Shown here piece by piece: positions 21,499 to 23,103 of a DNA stretch of 23,103 nucleotides. Positions within the stretch are counted from its first letter, which is position 1, and each line of letters begins with the position of its first letter. Both the position numbers and the translations under genes were made by a program. This DNA comes from a virus. The notes under the pieces are model-generated. The model made no database searches and was not told where the DNA came from. It saw only the letters and a list, made by a program, of their open reading frames with translations. The stretch lies in IMG/VR virus record IMGVR_UViG_3300010339_000016, positions 1 through 23,103 of that record; one strand, written 5' to 3'.

Positions 21499-21617
21499 CA
21501 ATCTCCCTTAGTCCCAAATAGATAGGTGCGTAGTGCCTCGATGCGATACCGTCTTTCAAATTGACGGATTCCCTTAATACCTAATTTAAGGCGTACAAAA
21601 AATTCACGAATTGTCAT
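21498..21617 (-). CDS. 39-residue basic protein upstream of the small terminase
   Basis: ATG at 21617 overlaps the preceding stop (ATGA) and follows GGAGG by 4 nt. The TGA shares a base with the small terminase ATG. The peptide MTIREFFVRLKLGIKGIRQF, then RRYRIEALRTYLF, is basic and amphipathic. The DNA here is visibly AT-richer than the terminase genes. The start signals are as good as those of large genes. The function is unknown. Confidence 0.6.
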   Translation of the reverse strand: MTIREFFVRLKLGIKGIRQFERRYRIEALRTYLFGTKGD

Positions 21618-21823
21618 TTTTCCTCCAAGAGATTCCTATAGTATGGAGGCCGGTCTCTCCAGTGATATTTATACCAAACCGCTTTTCGCCTGACTATCAG
21701 CTTTATTTTACTTCTAGTCACGCCATAAGCAGACGACAAAAAGGTTGGGCCTTTACCTTCTAAATATAGACGGTAAATCTCTTCATTCCTTTCCGCTTTC
21801 GGAGGTGTCCCGTTATTTGGCAT
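21614..21823 (-). CDS. 69-residue HTH-like basic protein
   Basis: ATG at 21823 overlaps the previous gene by 11 nt and has AGAGG 4 nt upstream. Residues 11-48 (ERNEEIYRLYLEGKGPTFLS, then SAYGVTRSKIKLIVRRKAVW) have the spacing of a helix-turn-helix with basic recognition residues, like short regulators or resolvase-type HTHs. The C-terminus is aromatic and charged. It could regulate this phage's leftward genes or bind DNA during packaging. The DNA is AT-rich compared with the terminase genes. Confidence 0.62.
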   Translation of the reverse strand: MPNNGTPPKAERNEEIYRLYLEGKGPTFLSSAYGVTRSKIKLIVRRKAVWYKYHWRDRPPYYRNLLEEK

Positions 21824-21989
21824 TCGTCCTCTCTAGGAATCTACGGATAAGCTCCTCAACCGGGGGCCGATGAAAAAATCCAGAATTGACTTCGCGGATG
21901 CAATCGACGAGCTTTTCATCTGACCAGTACTTCACCTGGTCTTCGGGGAACTCCGGACGTTCCCGCTGCATCTTTCGCTTTTCCTTCAC
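21813..21989 (-). CDS. 58-residue charged protein of unknown function
   Basis: The start is GTG at 21989, forming GTGA with the stop of the zinc-ribbon gene, with AAAGAGG 5 nt upstream. An ATG six codons in is an alternative. A much longer open frame exists upstream but only mirrors the zinc-ribbon gene. The peptide (QRERPEFPEDQVKYWSDEKL, then VDCIREVNSGFF and PPVEELIRRFLER) is helical and charged. No family is recognised. Confidence 0.6.
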   Translation of the reverse strand: MKEKRKMQRERPEFPEDQVKYWSDEKLVDCIREVNSGFFHRPPVEELIRRFLERTNAK

Positions 21990-22369
21990 GTCCGCCTCTT
22001 TAGGAATACCTCGGTCGCCGCCACGATCTTCTCCATCTCCCCCAGGCAGGTCGGGCAGGGAGCTATCTGAAGGAATCCATCCTGGAACACCGCCTTCAAG
22101 GCCGACCCGCACGCTGAACACTGGAATGATATCCCGTCGAACTCTCGCCCGTCCAGAGCGGGATTCTTCCTCGGCTCCTTTAGCCGCAACACCGGCGCTT
22201 CGTCCTGAAACATCTCCCGCGGCTCGGGATTCAGCGCAGCCTCCATTTCCCCCCGCTGCGCATCCAGCAGTATCTCCTCCCACTCTTCCTTGCTTGGCTC
22301 CTCATCCCGCTCCACCGTCGCCGCTATCATTTTCCCGTTCACTATCGCCCGACCCTGGTATGTTGGCAT
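21986..22369 (-). CDS. Zinc-ribbon protein, first gene of the leftward series (127 aa)
   Basis: Two pairs of cysteines, CSAC (84, 87) and CPTC (105, 108), 17 residues apart, form a likely zinc ribbon near the C-terminus. The N-terminal part is acidic and helical (PSKEEWEEILLDAQRGEMEA). The ATG at 22369 follows GGAGG by 4 nt. The TTG codon just before it is not needed. As the first leftward gene after the divergent region it may be a regulator or an early-late switch protein, but a simple nucleic-acid or protein binding role is all the motif supports. Confidence 0.72.
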   Translation of the reverse strand: MPTYQGRAIVNGKMIAATVERDEEPSKEEWEEILLDAQRGEMEAALNPEPREMFQDEAPVLRLKEPRKNPALDGREFDGISFQCSACGSALKAVFQDGFLQIAPCPTCLGEMEKIVAATEVFLKRRT

Positions 22370-22437
22370 CAACCCTCCAAAATTGGCCGTCTTTCCGGCC
22401 TGTCATCGCCCCGGCCGTAACACGGTAACGCTCCTTC

Positions 22438-22467
22438 ACCCTACTGCTAGTATCTTATCCCTGTCAA
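22438..22467 (-). promoter_or_regulatory. Candidate sigma70 promoter for the leftward genes
   Basis: On the minus strand TTGACA (22467-22462) is a perfect -35 box. After 18 nt comes TAGGGT (22443-22438), a poor -10 (three of six). It lies 69 nt upstream of the first leftward ATG (22369) and in the right orientation. A short TAGAAT-like box farther upstream is another option. The perfect -35 and the position are the only support. Confidence 0.35.
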
Positions 22468-22620
22468 GCATTTGTTCCCAACTATCACTTGCACCCCCTC
22501 CTCTAAACCCCGTCCTACACCTCACCTAATAATTCTAATTCCTTTCCACATATACATACCTCACCTTTTCAAATCCTCTCTTACATGCCCCTTGTCTTAC
22601 CCAAATACTTAATTACAGAG
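22441..22620. other. Non-coding tract strongly depleted of G on the + strand
   Basis: By hand count this 180-nt stretch has about 11 G and 64 C on the + strand, so the leftward strand is G-rich and C-poor. There is no credible gene. Its bias is unlike the coding DNA on either side. It overlaps the candidate leftward promoter, so it may be the promoter and leader region of the leftward transcript, or part of a replication or packaging site. Confidence 0.6.
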
Positions 22621-22850
22621 TTTATATCCACTAGTATTGGGGTTCCCGCGCGTGGGTGGGGTCACGCCCCTGCCCGGTACCACGTGGCACAGTGTCCCCG
22701 CACGGGCCAGCCCGCTACCCTGCCCCCCAGCCACCAGCCTTGATGCCTACGTGTACGACGTGCCTACGTTAACGTACACGACGGGCCTACAGCACGTCCT
22801 ACACAGACTAGCTGTACCTTATCGCCTTGAACATGCCGACGCAGCCTTGA
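22621..22850. other. GC-rich non-coding block dense in palindromes and short inverted repeats
   Basis: I see no credible gene here. There is a bulged hairpin at 22654-22675 (GGG/GGGG against CCCC/CCC). Overlapping perfect palindromes follow: GGTACC (22676-22681) and CCACGTGG (22680-22687). Further on are CGTGTACG (22750-22757) with its complement CGTACACG (22773-22780), and the 12-bp palindrome TACGTTAACGTA (22765-22776). GCCTAC recurs three times within 22744-22790. Such clustering suggests binding sites or an origin-like structure. Confidence 0.55.
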
Positions 22851-22852
22851 CC

Positions 22853-22870
22853 CACCATGACTCACTATAG
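22853..22870 (+). promoter_or_regulatory. T7 RNA polymerase-like promoter match, pointing right
   Basis: The 12 bases GACTCACTATAG (22859-22870) equal positions -11 to +1 of the T7 promoter. Upstream, only -16 A and -13 A also agree, so the AT-rich part (-17 to -13) is largely lost, and +2 to +3 are CC instead of GG. It lies 205 nt before the rightward gene. It may be a promoter for a single-subunit phage RNA polymerase encoded elsewhere in this genome, or chance. No polymerase gene is in this window. Confidence 0.4.
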
Positions 22871-22902
22871 CCCAGTCGCATGATGATATGAGGGTGAGTC
22901 AT
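22857..22902. repeat. 9-bp perfect inverted repeat (ATGACTCAC ... GTGAGTCAT)
   Basis: The arms are 22857-22865 and 22894-22902 with a 28-nt spacer. The left arm overlaps the T7-like promoter match. The arms contain TGACTCA, which is nearly self-complementary. The spacing suits two half-sites for a dimeric regulator across about four helical turns, so an operator is possible. Confidence 0.55.
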
Positions 22903-22983
22903 CTAGCATGTGGTATAGAGGATATGTATAGAAAGTTAGTCTGTACAAACATTTATCAGAAAATCGGCTCAGGGTACTTGTTT

Positions 22984-23012
22984 TTGTAAGAGAGTAATGA
23001 CGATGATGTAAA
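22984..23012 (+). promoter_or_regulatory. Weak candidate sigma70 promoter for the rightward gene
   Basis: TTGTAA (22984-22989) and TGTAAA (23007-23012) each match four of six consensus bases with 17-nt spacing. TG at 23004-23005 gives an extended -10. The predicted start would be near 23019, leaving a leader of about 55 nt before the ATG at 23075. Confidence 0.28.
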
Positions 23013-23013
23013 A

Positions 23014-23032
23014 AGATCGCTTAGGACGATCT
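23014..23032 (+). other. Small hairpin in the leader of the rightward gene
   Basis: AGATCG (23014-23019) and CGATCT (23027-23032) pair across a 7-nt loop (CTTAGGA). No T run follows, so it is not a terminator. It would lie at the 5' end of the rightward transcript and might affect stability or processing. Confidence 0.4.
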
Positions 23033-23074
23033 GAGAGCGCGGGCGACGAAGGGCGCCGGCTCAAGGAGGACAAG

Positions 23075-23103
23075 ATGATCGGTATCGTAGACAAGTCGAT
23101 GGA
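23075..23103 (+). CDS. Partial CDS, start of a rightward gene at the right edge
   Basis: ATG at 23075 follows AAGGAGGA (23063-23070) at ideal spacing and reads MIGIVDKSM before the sequence ends. It is the only gene on the + strand with any support. It probably begins the early or DNA-metabolism arm of the genome, divergent from the structural arm. Too little is visible to assign a product. Confidence 0.55.

Noticed and set aside
21635-21642. Minus-strand ACTATAGG as a second T7-like promoter
   Set aside because: Only 8 bases match, the preceding bases do not fit, and it lies inside the 69-residue gene. Too weak to call alone.
21990-22283. Long N-terminal extension of the 58-residue gene frame
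   Set aside because: It lies wholly inside the zinc-ribbon gene, is Gly/Arg/Ala-rich as expected for an out-of-frame reading of GC-rich DNA, and lacks a start signal.
22637-22870. 77-codon open frame on the + strand in the divergent region
   Set aside because: It starts at a TTG with no ribosome site, and its composition follows the palindromic GC-rich block.
1-23103. tRNA genes, CRISPR arrays, insertion sequences or a diversity-generating retroelement
   Set aside because: No cloverleaf, regular repeat-spacer series, transposase or reverse transcriptase frame was found. The BPP-1-like head alone does not imply a retroelement.

Overview
The window reads as part of the genome of a tailed double-stranded DNA phage of podovirus type (Caudoviricetes). 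It could be free, or a prophage or metagenomic contig: no integrase, att site or bacterial gene is visible. The virion plan is inferred from family resemblance recognised by reading the translations. It includes a connector-type portal, scaffold, major capsid and cement proteins like those of the Bordetella BPP-1 group, a pair of tail tubular proteins, and four consecutive internal virion proteins in the order of T7 gp13, gp14, gp15 and gp16. The host cannot be named from the sequence.

Almost everything is one long leftward (minus-strand) gene series with very tight coupling. Many junctions are ATGA, GTGA, TGATG or TAATG overlaps, and there is no gap above about 60 nt from 22369 to the left edge. 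In transcription order (right to left) it holds: a zinc-ribbon protein and three tiny genes, one HTH-like (22369-21498); the small terminase, whose acidic tail is overprinted by a second gene (21498-20598); two small genes, one resembling a stand-alone NUMOD-type HTH (20601-20265); the large terminase (20264-18627); five small unknown genes (18597-17325); a radical SAM/SPASM-like enzyme (17328-16348); a 27-residue Lys/Pro peptide (16343-16260); the portal (16259-14529); two small overlapping genes (14532-13959); scaffold, capsid and cement (13957-11556); a hairpin terminator (11549-11523); a virion-associated unknown; tail tubular A and B (10868-7339); the ejection proteins (7352-117); and the start of a further gene leaving the left edge.

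The right end (22370-23074) is the only long non-coding stretch. It separates the leftward series from a rightward gene that begins at 23075. It contains a 180-nt tract strongly depleted of G on the + strand, a GC-rich block dense in palindromes, a 12-base match to the T7 RNA polymerase promoter pointing right, a 9-bp inverted repeat, and weak sigma70-like elements for both directions. It is probably a divergent control region and possibly a replication-related site.

The most unusual items are the radical SAM/SPASM gene with tiny ORFs on either side inside the head module, the gene overprinted on the small terminase tail, and the T7-like promoter in the divergent region. No lysis, DNA-replication or RNA polymerase gene lies in this window. 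They would be expected outside it.
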